From: Isoetes taiwanensis
Lineage: Eukaryota > Streptophyta > Lycopodiopsida > Isoetales > Isoetaceae
NCBI GenBank assembly: GCA_021234155.1
Contig: JAJEKV010000012.1
Span: forward strand, 4,589,789 to 4,653,788
Direction of reading: 5' to 3'
Length of the DNA stretch: 64,000 bases
Shown here: positions 33,506 through 45,537 of the stretch, one piece after another
Layout of the letters: the number at the start of each line of letters is the position of its first letter
Numbering within the stretch: the first letter of the stretch is position 1
Notes under the pieces: generated by a model
Told to the model about the DNA's origin: nothing
Database searches by the model: none
Seen by the model: only the letters and a program-made list of their open reading frames with translations
Program-made: the position numbers and the translations under genes

Positions 33506-33806
33506 ACCATCCACATCGTAGAGTCGGCCTCATGTTGTCCTTTATAGTACAAACACTTGTGTATATATACGACAATACGAGAGTGTCAACATTTGATATT
33601 TTATATATTTGTAGTCCCCCCTTTTGAATTTATAGTCATTTTTTGGTCACCTCTCATAATGCCTTATTGCGATCCATTGTGCTGTCAGGCACCTAAAAAT
33701 CATAAGGTTAAAATGCCCTATTGGATTTGAACTCGTTTTTTTGCATGTTGATTATGTTGGACATCTAGCGTACTATCAAACTGCAAATTACTATAAACAT
33801 AAATTT

Positions 33807-33882
33807 GCATCAATGGGTTGCCTTTGGAGGGCAACCCATTGATAAACGCATCAATGGGCCCTCCAAAGGGCAAACCCATTGA
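33807..33882. repeat. Hairpin pair GCATCAATGGG, diverged copy
   Basis: Corresponds to 41809-41888 in the duplicate. The first stem (GCATCAATGGGTTGCC / GGCAACCCATTGAT) is kept, but the end bases and the second hairpin's outer bases differ (GATAAACGC and GATGTTAG), so pairing is weaker. Confidence 0.8.
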
Positions 33883-35604
33883 TGTTAGTAGCTTGTTTGG
33901 TTTAGCATCTTGTTTGGGTAACGTCCTCAGGCCAGGACGTTATCTACACCTTCTTGTTGCTTAGTGTCCATATTCTCCAAGGTTTAGCCCTAAAATTAAG
34001 TGTCCATGTTGATGACAATGGATATTTTGCAATGTATGGATGCCTCGTATTTCCTTAACGCCCCGTCCCTCGGCATCTAGTCAGGGCTTTAATCCCATCC
34101 ATAGATTTCAAGATGTTATCTCCAAAGAATATCTCGTGGACCCAATCTGTTATGTTCATAAATGTAGATGTTATGTCCATAACATCTTTTCTCAAGCCCC
34201 CTCTCCCATAATCGCGGGTCGAATCCTCTGCCATGCCCTCTGTCATAGCCAAGCTTGGGCCTATGACATGCTCAAAAGCCGCTTATCAAGAATCCGATTG
34301 TTGGAACTTGAGCCCATTAATTGCTACTTTCCCGTTGCATGTTGTAGAGCCTATTTCTTCAGCTTTTGGTGCTTTTTTTATTTCAGCTTTCCTTTCGTTC
34401 CAAAACAAATGCTTCATAATCCGTTGTTGTAAGTCTTCTATCTTAAGGAAAACCCTTGTTGTGGATGTGCCTTTCTGTTGCTGTGGATTTCTTTTTTAAG
34501 CCACAAGTGATGATCCTTCAAATCCTGTCGTTGTATGACTTTTTTTGGTTAATCCTACTCATTCTGTAAAGTTTAAGTATGTCAAACTGGGCAACTCCGA
34601 TGCCGGAATATAGTGCGGGCTCCCCAAACTGGGCCAAGCTTGACTATGGCAGTCACTTTGCTAAATGCCTCGGCCCAGGACGTTAAGGCCAATAACATCC
34701 TCCCCTCAGCGTTATGGGCCAAGAAAATGACCTCGTGGCCAGGAAGACCCTCGACCGTATGATTTCCTGGCCAAATGGCCACTCGGCCATTTTCCTGGCC
34801 CATAACTTCTCGGGAAAGGATGTCATCTAGCCCATCTGCATGTGGGCTCTATTTATTTCATAAACAACATGCTATAACGCTTGCATCTTGGCCTTGTTAT
34901 TAAAGTATAACAGGAACATGAAATTGTAGGTTTTTGCTACTATGCCAATGCAATATTTATGGTAGCGTTACTGATGTATCCAAAGGGTGTACCTCTTGTA
35001 GGTCTATAATCTTGATGCAACACTTGATTTAGTAGGATGCCAGTCAATACTCGCATAAATCATGTCTCAAGTCCTTGATGCAGGTGACAAATTCAGGTTT
35101 CTAAAATAAGTTAATTGTTAGAAACCATGGAATCGACTGCAATTTCAAGTATAGTTGTAATCTCTTTCATAGATGGCCGAAAGAAACGAGCATTTCATGG
35201 CTCTCTTTTATGCTCCAATCTCTTTTATGCTCCTTCTATATTTGAAACTGACATTGGTTCAATTTCTTGTGCAGTATCAGGAAGTGGGATGTTTCTTTCT
35301 ATATTGGAAATGAAATTCTTGTGAAGGGTCAGTTTCCCAGATGTTAAAAGTACTGAGGAAAAAACATTCATACTCAATGCTTGTCTTTTAACAAGCAGAT
35401 GTGCCTATGCTTATATCAATGATATCATGTACAGATCTGGATTCCACAATGCAAAGGCCTTTTTTTCAGTGGATCAATTTCATGTCACAAATTGCAGAAG
35501 CAGTTATGGCTACAGTTCCTAGCAGTTCCACATCAGAGTCGCATGCTTGTGTGTTCTCCACGCTTTAACTGCATGTTGATCTCTAGGGAAGGCGGCAGAA
35601 GCAA

Positions 35605-35805
35605 GGACTTTGAATCGGGTATTTCTTCATGTTGATCTCGAGGGAAGATGGAAAAGCACAAAGTTTACTATTCCAGGAGTACACTTTGTTGTAGATCCAA
35701 GTTTTATAAAAGCATGTGAGTATGACTCTCATACTGGAGTAGAGTCCTCGAGGGTGGTTCCTATATCTCAAGTGCATGCCCTGCAAAGAAAGTATGAAGT
35801 TGAGT
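35605..35805 (+). pseudogene. DEAH-box RNA helicase fragment, copy 1
   Basis: The frame through here reads FTIPGVHFVVDPSFIKACEYD, then HTGVESSRVVPISQVHALQR. This matches the helicase C-terminal region of DEAH-box RNA helicases, where the typical pattern is (S/V)TI.G(I/V)..VVDPGF.K...YD..TG...L.V.PIS.A.A.QR (motif V to the start of motif VI). The match breaks just after QR, so the arginine finger residues of motif VI are missing. The residues before TIPG do not fit the ATNIAETS pattern. It is a single-exon-sized relic with no ATPase core nearby. Confidence 0.7.
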
Positions 35806-36407
35806 TTCTGATGTAGGATTTTGTTTTTTACTTTCATTTGGATGCAAAGGCAGTCAATTTCATTGTGATGAGTTGTATAAAAAATGGAAAAGAATAAATA
35901 ACACCTAAAATTGAGGCATCGATTGTACTTGAGGGTGGATAAATATTCTCAATAATGCAAGCAGCTGATTCACATATTCAGCTAATGGTCTAGGCTGAAG
36001 GAGCTTAAAGTGATGTTTAACAATAATATGTTTTCTGGATACACAGTCCACTGCAGGACATTTTGCTAAATAATGGATATGATTACAAACTTAGGCACAA
36101 TAGACAGTCATACAACATGAATTGTAATGCTTTTTAATAGTGGTCGAGCAGGAAGAGAAGGTCCAGGAAAGTGTTTTCATCTTTCTATAGAAGATTAGTT
36201 TTATTAGCTCAAAGTGTCTGTAGTTCCTGAAATTGAGCATTGCAATTTGGCTTAATGTTCATCACATAGCAAACATGAGGCATCCTCGTCAGATGAGAAT
36301 AGGGCAAACCCTTATGGTTCTCTCGCATCTAATCCTCAGGCTAGTCTCCTAGTTGAAATGGAACTAGGCAGGTTTAGTCTAGGAAGTCTACTTAAATGCA
36401 CAATATT

Positions 36408-37144
36408 TGAAACGGACCTAGCCCCTTGGCCTAGGCCATTGCACCGACACGTTAACATCTAAGTTAACAGTCATGAGACTTATATACTCGCCAATAAAAT
36501 ATAGTCTCACTAAATCATAAGTTTATATGCGAGACAAAGCTCGTCAAATTCTTGGTGCTCCAATAACTTCCACTGGCCCCATAGGTCGCTTATATCTCCT
36601 ACTCCAACCTCGTCAGGGCCTCAGAAAACGTCCCTCCGTAGCAACCTCATCTCCCGCATTCCAGCTCAGGACGTACCCTCTTAGTTCTTCAGATATGCCT
36701 CTGCTCCAAATCGATCTGTGCCTCCTTTGCATCCAGCTTCCGGTTCTCTTGTCTTCTCCACCTCCTTCTCCAATTCGTCCAGCCTCTCTGTCCTCTTATA
36801 TACGTTTATGTCCAGCACCTGGCAAGCTATCTTGCTGCCAGAAGATCCTGCCAGATGTAAATCTGGCATGCTACAAGTCGAATCCTGCAAGATCGGGCCT
36901 TATTTGGCTTTGATTTTGTCTGCTGCTCTGATACCTCTCAACACAGCCACGATTTTGTTCCCCTATTTTTATGGTGCTCACCCATTTGGATTTCATAAAT
37001 TAAGGGTTTTAAATAAACTTAGCGACCGTATTTTTATATTTAAATGCTACCACTAGCATGAACCCATGGACACATACCAACAAGGCCTTTAGATGATCTA
37101 CACGACCTTATACTGAAACAAGGTAAGCCACTAGGTTCGTTACA
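36408..37144 (-). repeat. LTR of a second retrotransposon (3' LTR by context), copy 1
   Basis: 737 bp starting TGAAACGGACCTAG and ending GGTTCGTTACA on the plus strand. Related LTRs lie at 44410-45139 (segmental duplicate) and 62338-63088. Directly to its right is TTCTCCCCTTG, a polypurine tract on the minus strand, so this is the 3' LTR of a minus-oriented element. To its left is ATATT. The open frames at 36527-36913 and similar are inside this LTR and are not genes. Confidence 0.85.
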
Positions 37145-37154
37145 TTCTCCCCTT
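37145..37154 (-). other. Polypurine tract beside LTR copy 1
   Basis: The minus strand reads AAGGGGAGAA directly before the LTR's TGTAACG start, the expected position for plus-strand priming. The same tract follows the duplicated LTR at 45140. Confidence 0.7.
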
Positions 37155-37566
37155 GTAAAATTCAACTCATGTCCTCATGAGTTACTTACAATATTCATGC
37201 TTTTTTAACCTTCATATGCGGCGTAACTCTAATCCATAAGGCACTTCTTCAATGCAGTCTAACACTTCATACGGTCTGACATACCTAGGAGCTCACTTTC
37301 TATCACTTTTAAATGTAAAAGACTAACCTTTAGCCAACTCTAAGGCATCTCTTATCGTGATTCGGAGCCACTGCTATGTTTTGATGCAGTCTTCTCAATT
37401 GCACATTTCTGCCACAATAGCAATAGAACATGGGTATTCCCAATACCCTTCCACATTATACAACAATTCCCTGATTAACCCATATAGGCGTAAGCTCTAC
37501 TATTTTCGTCCAAATTGGTGCAGTCCCAACTTAATCTACCACATACTCAAAATACAACTAAGTGCA

Positions 37567-37894
37567 TCAACCTTGCCACTACCATGTATGAAGTTTGGAA
37601 CTAAACTTAAAATGAAATTCATATAAACTAGTTATGGTGCCCGGCGTTGCCGGGCTTAGTAACAATTTGAAGAGGTGCCTCTGTCATTGTTGGCTAGAAT
37701 AGACAATATGGTTTGGAGGGGCAAGGATAGTATAGAGGATCTTTTTAAGATTCATAGACACAGAGTTCAATATATGGATTTTATGTGTGTGGTATTTAGG
37801 ACTTTAAACATGATTATGCTATATTGGACCAAGTACAAATACTCATACTGGATCTACTTGATAACTGCTTTAGATAGTTTGTCCTCTATGTCCT
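37567..37894. repeat. 328-bp linker shared with 48877-49202, preceding unit 2
   Basis: From CATCAACCTTGCCACTACCA to TTTGTCCTCTATG this segment is nearly identical to 48877-49202, and both copies lead directly into the duplication unit. It includes the Helitron-type 3' end. Copy 1 of the unit lacks this linker on its left. Confidence 0.88.
37628..37655 (-). mobile_element. Helitron-type 3' terminus, copy 1
   Basis: On the minus strand a perfect hairpin (GCCCGGCAACGCCGGGC, 37655-37639) is followed after seven bases (ACCATAA) by CTAG and then T. A GC-rich hairpin just upstream of CTRR with insertion before T is the hallmark of plant Helitron 3' ends. The element would extend to the right on the plus strand. 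I did not identify its 5' TC end or any RepHel coding sequence. Confidence 0.7.
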
Positions 37895-39859
37895 TGATTC
37901 CCACCCCGTGGATTTGTTGCCATGATTGGCCTTTTGTTCCTTCCCTTTTTCTTCCTCCCCATCTTGTCCGCCTCTTCTTCACAATCTCGAAAATATGGTA
38001 GTGACCCGACGACATCCCCTAAAGAAGGTATTCTAAGAAGTCGAAATTTGATCATCTCTTGAGTTACTCTTGTGTTCAAGGGTGCTAGATCCAGTGGCTA
38101 TATAAACGGTTCCCCGATCTTGTTGATGGTGTTGAAGTGCATGAATATTGATAGTACTGCCTGCGGCGATATATATTTATGCCTTTGGACTTTACAAGTC
38201 ATGTAGTCCGCATGTTTCTTGTCCTCTCCAAACCCGCTTCTTAACCTTCGAAATTGGTCTCGATTACCTTCTATGGAGATCCATCTTCCTCCTCTTGGTG
38301 GGAGAGTTACTTGTAAGGACGGTTATCGGGTCATACTCGTGAGATGATGCTCTGTAGAATGGGGTTCTGGACACAGTCATGTGAAGATCAAAGGTGCGGG
38401 CAAATAGTTGAAACATCTCTCCAACAGATACTTTTCAGATGTGATCTGCATCGTTATACTATTCGATGAAGCGGTAGGTGCCATTAGAGTGAAGAAGGGC
38501 TTAAAAGTGGTTGGCAAGATGACAAGAGGTTGAAAAAATCGCATAAGCAGAAGGATCTTATGTCTAGGTGAGAAAAAGAACCAAATGGGGGTTTCCTTCT
38601 ATAGACTGAGGTTACTAGATTTCCATGTCAGACTGCCACTTGGAGAAGTCTAGGTTTTGAAAGATACGATGGAGCAATTTGACTGATTTGAAGAGCTAAG
38701 CTACTTGGAACAAGACAAAATAACATGTTAGGGTAGTTTATTGTGTGATATTTGTATGAATTGTACTTGACAAAGGTCGACTCGGATCACTCGTGCTTAG
38801 CGGTCCATATGACTCAGTCATAAGTCTCCTGGATGAGAGTGCAGAGTTGGTGACGAATGAGCTGCCGTGTATGTCTTTTACAATGCGGAGCTGGTGTATG
38901 CTTGAGTCTAAATGGCATCTTCTCAATTTCCCAAGCATAATCATAGGAAGAATCATCCTCAAAAATTCCAAGAGAAATCCATGAAATAGTTTTCTAAACC
39001 TCTAACAATGATTTGACGTTTGTTTTTCCATCAATTCTAAGCTCCAAGAAAAGAGACAATCTACTGTGTATCTTACTTGCTCTATGCAAACAGTTATTAT
39101 AACTAAATGATGAATAACATCTTTTGAATCTGTAAACCCTAAAAGTCTTTTATCGTGCCTTTATGGGAGGTTGTGAAGTAACTTGCAACAAGTCCAGTAG
39201 TATGCCAAGGAAATAGCATCCGCTCTTGCAAGATTGAATATGATGAATGAAATATAGATTCAACGCTTAAAACTTTTACCACAGTGGAGGGAAGCTTAAA
39301 ACTATTTTGAAAATTTGATGCTAGCATTACCCCCATGCAATGCATGTCCTGGATTCCTTAGTACAAGCCAAAAAAAAAAAGATGACATCCCACTTGCCTT
39401 TTTATGTCTAGGGAAGATGGATGCCTTCACCAGTGGCTTCCAATCTATGGAAACAAACATTAACAATGGATTTTTGTATTGAATACCATCCAAGTATTTG
39501 ATATCTATAAATCATGTTGTTTCTAGTGTTGGACTTAGCTCTCAACCTTAGATAATAACACTGAACCTAAAAGCATGACAAAATTTGGCCTTGCCTACAC
39601 CAACCTTCTGGTGTGCCTTTTGCTAGTATTTTTTTTTAAGAGATAAGGTGGCACTCTCATTAATAAAAAGTTAGTGAGGTGGTAAAGCATTTATGAGTGG
39701 ACTTTCCAAGAAGCTTCTTTTTTTTTTTAAAAAATTGCCTTCTTGCAGTAGAGGGGTCAGATGAAGGTGGGGCCTACGTCATTGGATTCCTCTCATCGAG
39801 AGCTTTCCAGTAAGTGGTGTTTGGTACCGTTCCGTCACAGTTGGAGCCCACTTGATCGG

Positions 39860-41504
39860 ATTCCAAGAATCTTCTTAGAATCTTAGGATTTTACGAAATC
39901 TATGTAATTTAATGGAATCTAGGAGAATCTTCATGGGATCTTTAAGAATCTAGAGGAATCTCAATAGAACCTTAGAGAATCTAAGGGAATCTCAAGAGGA
40001 TTTTTGGAAATCTAGAGGAATCTTCATAGGATCTTAGAGGATCTAGGAGAATCTACATAGAATCTTTCAAAATCTATGGGATTCTTGGGAGAATCTTTGG
40101 GAATCTAGTGGAATCCTTATGAGATCTCAAGAGCTAAGAGAATCTACATAGAATCCTAGAGAATCTAGAGGAATCTTGGAATAGTCTTTGGGAATTTAGG
40201 GAATCTCAAGAGAACCTTAGGGACTGTGGGAATCTCAAGAGGATCTATGGGAATCTCATAGAATATTTGAGAATCTAGGGGAATCTTGATAGTATCTTAG
40301 AGAATCTACATAGAATCTTGGGGAATCTATGTGAATCTTGAGAGAATATTTTGGAATGTAGGAGATTCCTGATGGAATCTTTAAGAATTTAGGGGAATCT
40401 TGATGGAATCTTCGAGGACCTAGAAAAATCTAAGGGAACCTACATAGAATTGTGGGGAATCTAGGTAAATCTTGGAACAATCTTTGAGGATCTATGGGAA
40501 TCTCGAGAGAATTTATGGAAACCTAGGGAATCTTCATAGAATATTTGAGAATCTAGGGGAACCTTGATAGGATCTTCAAGAATCTAAGAGAATCTACATA
40601 GAATCTTTGAGAATCTAGAGGAATCTTAATAGAATCTTTTAGATTCTAGGAAAATCTTGATGGAATTTTGGGGGACCTAAGGAATGTTCATAAGATCTAA
40701 GGGAATATTCAGGAATCTTCATAAAATCTTTAGAAATCTAGGGGAATGTTGTTGAAATCTTTCAGAACCTAGAGGAGTCTTCATAGAATCTAAGGGAATC
40801 CAAGAGAATCTACATAGAATCATGGGGAATTTAGGTGAATCTTGGGGCAATCTTTAGAAATCTAGGAGAATCTCGAGAGTATTCAATGGAATCGAAGGGA
40901 ATCTTCATAGAATATTTGAGAATCTAGGGGAATCTTCTTAGGATCTTACAGAATCTAGGAGAATTTACATAGAATATTGGGGAATTTATGGGAATCTTGA
41001 GAGAATCTTTGATAATCTAGAGAAATCTTGATGGAATATTTGAGTTCTAAGGGAATCTTGATGGAATCTTGAAGATCCTAAGGGAATCTTCATAGGATTT
41101 AAAGGAATATTCGTAAAATCTTTCGTAATCGAGGGGAATCCTGATGAAATCTTGGAGAACCTGAAGGAATCTTCATAGAATCTAAGGGAATCAAAGCGAA
41201 TCTACATAGAATCATGGGGAATCTAGGTGAATCTTGAGACAATCTTTGGAAGTCTAGGGGAATATCAAGGGAACCTTAGGGAATCTATGGGAATCTCATA
41301 AAAATCTTTGAGAATCTCGAGGAATCCAAGGGAATCTTCATAAAATCTTTGAAAATATAGGGGTATGTAGGGGAACCTTTACAAAATTTGAATGAATCTA
41401 AGAGAATCTATATAGAATCGTGAGGAATTTATGAGCATCTTGGAATAGTCTTTGAGAATCTAGAGAAATCTTTGTAGCATCATAAAAATTTAAGGGTATC
41501 TTCC
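39860..41504. repeat. Degenerate AGAATCT satellite, copy 2
   Basis: Same array as 31860-33505, differing at only a handful of positions. Its word order and irregular spacing are preserved, so the array was copied as part of the segmental duplication and not expanded independently. Confidence 0.93.
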
Positions 41505-41808
41505 ACCATCCACATCGTAGAGTCGGCCTCATGTTGTCCTTTATAGTACAAACACTTGTGTATATATACGACAATACGAGAGTGGCAACATTTGATATTT
41601 TATATATTTGTAGTCCCCCTTTTTTGAATTTATAGTCATTTTTTGGTCACCTCTCATAATGCCTTATTGCGATCCATATTGTGCTGTCAGGCACCTAAAA
41701 ATCATAAGGTTAAAATGCCCTATTGGATTTGAACTCGTTTTTTTGCATGTTGATTATGTTGGACATCTAGCGTACTATCAAACTGCAAATTACTATAAAC
41801 ATAAATTT

Positions 41809-41888
41809 GCATCAATGGGTTGCCTTTGGAGGGCAACCCATTGATGCTAACGCATCAATGGGCCCTCCAAAGGGCAACCCATTGATGC
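41809..41888. repeat. Two adjacent hairpins on GCATCAATGGG
   Basis: Hairpin 1 has perfect 16-bp arms, GCATCAATGGGTTGCC (41809-41824) and GGCAACCCATTGATGC (41832-41847), around a seven-base loop. After TAAC, hairpin 2 (41852-41888) has 11-bp GCATCAATGGG/CCCATTGATGC arms around CCCTCCAAAGGGCAA. The hairpins are near reverse complements of each other, so the 80-base block can fold as two stems or one long one. Confidence 0.93.
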
Positions 41889-43606
41889 GTTAGTAGCTTG
41901 TTTGGTTTAGCATCTTGTTTGGGTAACGTCCTCAGGCCAGGACGTTATCTACACCTTCTTGTTGCTTAGTGTCCATATTCTCCAAGGTTTAGCCCTAAAA
42001 TTAAGTGTCCATGTTGATGACAATGGATATTTTGCAATGTATGGATGCCTCGTATTTCCTTAACGTCCTGTCCCTCGGCATCTAGCTGTAGGCTTTAATC
42101 CCATCCATAGATTTCAAGATGTTATCTCCAGTAACATCTGTGACCCAATCTGTTATGTTCATAACAGAGATGTTATGTCCATAACATCTTTTCTGTTGCC
42201 CTCTCCCATAATCGTGGTCGAATCCTCTGCCATGCCCTCTGTCATAGCCAAGCTTGGGCCTATGACATGCTCAAAAGCCGCTTATCAAGAATCCGATTGT
42301 TGGAACTTGAGCCCATTAATTGCTACTTTCCCGTTGCATGTTGTAGAGCCTATTTCTTCAGCTTTTGGTGCTTTTTTTATTTCAGCTTTCCTTTCGTTCC
42401 AAAACAAATGCTTCATAATCCGTTGTTGTAAGTCTTCTATCTTAAGGAAAACCCTTGTTGTGGATGTGCCTTTCTGTTGCTGTGGATTTCTTTTTTAAGC
42501 CACAAGTGATGATCCTTCAAATCCTGTCGTTGTATGACTTTTTTTTGGTTAATCCTACTCATTCTGTAAAGTTTAAGTATGTCAAACTGGGCAACTCGAT
42601 GCTTAAATATAGTCTTGGGCTCCCCAAAAAGCGGGCCAAGCTTGACTATGGCAGTCACTTTGCTAAATGCCTCGGCCCAGGACGTTAAGGCCAATAACAT
42701 CCTCCCCTCAGCGTTATGGGCCAAGAAAATGACCTCGTGGCCAGGAAGACCCTCGACCGTATGATTTCCTGGCCAAATGGCCACTCGGCCATTTTCCTGG
42801 CCCATAACTTCTCGGGAAAGGATGTCATCTAGCCCATCTGCATGTGGGCTCTATTTATTTCATAAACAACATGCTATAACGCTTGCATCTTGGCCTTGTT
42901 ATTAAAGTATAACAGGAACATGAAATTGTAGGTTTTTGCTACTATGCCAATGCAATATTTATGGTAGCGTTACTGATGTATCCAAAGGGTGTACCTCTTG
43001 TAGGTCTATAATCTTGATGCAACACTTGATTTAGTAGGATGCCAGTCAATACTCGCATAAATCATGTCTCAAGTCCTTGATGCAGGTGACAAATTCAGGT
43101 TTCTAAAATAAGTTAATTGTTAGAAACCATGGAATCGACTGCAATTTCAAGTATAGTTGTAATCTCTTTCATAGATGGCCGAAAGAAACGAGCATTTCAT
43201 GGCTCTCTTTTATGCTCCAATCTCTTTTATGCTCCTTCTATATTTGAAACTGACATTGGTTCAATTTCTTGTGCAGTATCAGGAAGTGGGATGTTTCTTT
43301 CTATATTGGAAATGAAATTCTTGTGAAGGGTCAGTTTCCCAGATGTTAAAAGTACTGAGGAAAAAACATTCATACTCAATGCTTGTCTTTTAACAAGCAG
43401 ATGTGCCTATGCTTATATCAATGATATCATGTACAGATCTGGATTCCACAATGCAAAGGCCTTTTTTTCAGTGGATCAATTTCATGTCACAAATTGCAGA
43501 AGCAGTTATGGCTACAGTTCCTAGCAGTTCCACATCAGAGTCGCATGCTTGTGTGTTCTCCACGCTTTAACTGCATGTTGATCTCTAGGGAAGGCGGCAG
43601 AAGCAA

Positions 43607-43807
43607 GGACTTTGAATCGGGTATTTCTTCATGTTGATCTCGAGGGAAGATGGAAAAGCACAAAGTTTACTATTCCAGGAGTACACTTTGTTGTAGATCC
43701 AAGTTTTATAAAAGCATGTGAGTATGACTCTCATACTGGAGTAGAGTCCTCGAGGGTGGTTCCTATATCTCAAGTGCATGCCCTGCAAAGAAAGTATGAA
43801 GTTGAGT
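43607..43807 (+). pseudogene. DEAH-box RNA helicase fragment, copy 2
   Basis: Identical in translation to the fragment at 35605-35805 and carried by the segmental duplication. It has the same truncation after QR. A functional helicase would need the upstream ATPase domain, which is absent. Confidence 0.7.
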
Positions 43808-44409
43808 TTCTGATGTAGGATTTTGTTTTTTACTTTCATTTGGATGCAAAGGCAGTCAATTTCATTGTGATGAGTTGTATAAAAAATGGAAAAGAATAAA
43901 TAACACCTAAAATTGAGGCATCGATTGTACTTGAGGGTGGATAAATATTCTCAATAATGCAAGCAGCTGATTCACATATTCAGCTAATGGTCTAGGCTGA
44001 AGGAGCTTAAAGTGATGTTTAACAATAATATGTTTTCTGGATACACAGTCCACTGCAGGACATTTTGCTAAATAATGGACATGATTACAAACTTAGGCAC
44101 AATAGACAGTCATACAACATGAATTGTAATGCTTTTTAATAGTGGTCGAGCAGGAAGAGAAGGTCCAGGAAAGTGTTTTCATCTTTCTATAGAAGATTAG
44201 TTTTATTAGCTCAAAGTGTCTGTAGTTCCTGAAATTGAGCATTGCAATTTGGCTTAATGTTCATCACATAGCAAACATGAGGCATCCTCATCAGATGAGA
44301 ATAGGGCAAACCCTTATGGTTCTCTCGCATCTAATCCTCAGGCTAGTCTCCTAGTTGAAATGGAACTAGGCAGGTTTAGTCTAGGAAGTCTACTTAAATG
44401 CACAATATT

Positions 44410-45139
44410 TGAAACGGACCTAGCCCCTTGTCCTAGGCCATTGCACCGACACGTTAACATCTAAGTTAACAGTCATGAGACTTATATACTCGCCAATAAA
44501 ATATAGTCTCACTAAATCATAAGTTTATATGCGAGACAAAGCTCGTCAAATTCTTGGTGCTCCAATAACTTCCACTGGCCCCATAGGTCGCTTATATCTC
44601 CTACTCCAACCTCGTCAGGGCCTCAGAAAACGTCCCTCCGTAGCAACCTCATCTCCTGCATTCCAGCTCAGGACGTACCCTCTTAGTTCTTCAGATATGC
44701 CTCTGCTCCAAATCGATCTGTGCCTCCTTTGCATCCAGCTTCCGGTTCTCTTGTCTTCTCCACCTCCTTCTCCAATTCGTCCAGCCTCTCTGTCCTCTTA
44801 TATACGTTTATGTCCAGCACCTGGCAAGCTATCTTGCTGCCAGAAGATCCTGCTAGATGTAAAAAGGCATGCTACAAGTCGAATCCTGCAAGATCGGGCC
44901 TTATTTGGCCTGATTTGCCTGCCTGATACCTCTCAACACAGCCACGATTTTGTTCCCCTATTTTTATGGTGCTCACCCATTTGGATTTCATAAATTAAGG
45001 GTTTTAAATAAACTTAGCGACCGTATGTTTATATTTAAATGCTACCACTAGCATGAACCCATGGACACATACCAACAAGGCCTTTAGATGATCTACACGA
45101 CCTTATACTGAAACAAGGTAAGCCACTAGGTTCGTTACA
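44410..45139 (-). repeat. LTR of the second retrotransposon, segmental-duplicate copy
   Basis: About 730 bp, matching 36408-37144 and with the same left flank ATATT and right polypurine tract (TTCTCCCC at 45140). It was copied by the 7.65-kb duplication and is not an independent insertion. One region (about 44855-44930) has small indels relative to copy 1. Confidence 0.85.
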
Positions 45140-45537
45140 TTCTCCCCTTGTAAAATTCAACTCATGTCCTCATGAGTTACTTACAATATTCATGCTTTTT
45201 TAACCTTCATATGCGGCGTAACTCTAATCCATAAGGCACTTCTTCAATGCAGTCTAACACTTCATACGGTCTGACATACCTAGGAGCTCACTTTCTATCA
45301 CTTTTAAATGTAAAAGACTAACCTTTAGCCAACTCTAAGGCATCTCTTATCGTGATTCGGAGCCACTGCTATGTTTTGATGCAGTCTTCTCAATTGCACA
45401 TTTCTGCCACAATAGCAATAGAACATGGGTATTCCCAATACCCTTCCACATTATACAACAATTCCCTGATTAACCCATATAGGCGTAAGCTCTACTATTT
45501 CCGTCCAAATTGGTGCAGTCCCAACTTAATCTACCAA

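Larger units (their letters stand above)
29891..37540 (+). repeat. 7.65-kb segmental duplication, copy 1
   Basis: From TGATTCCCACCCCGTGG (29891) to CCCAACTTAATCTACC (37540) the sequence repeats at 37895-45535, with an offset near 8000 and very high identity apart from short scrambled patches. It carries unassigned sequence (29.9-31.8 kb), the AGAATCT satellite, a hairpin pair, a DEAH helicase fragment and a retrotransposon LTR. The short open frames at 30-31.5 kb and 34-35.3 kb are duplicated along with everything else and resemble no known family. Confidence 0.95.
37895..45535 (+). repeat. 7.65-kb segmental duplication, copy 2
   Basis: Second full copy of 29891-37540. Long stretches are almost identical, but a few windows of 20-60 bases (near 38030, 38150, 38310, 42070-42210, 42595-42640) differ in clustered, indel-rich ways. 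Copy 3 agrees with copy 1 in some of these windows and with copy 2 in others. Confidence 0.95.

Noticed and set aside
36527-37056. Open frames of 112-154 residues repeated at 44529 and 62457
   Set aside because: They lie wholly inside the LTR copies and differ in length with small indels, so they are by-products of a non-coding repeat.
36408-37144. Solo LTR
   Set aside because: The flanks do not match (ATATT left, TTCTC right) and the right flank is a polypurine tract, so an internal region once followed it.
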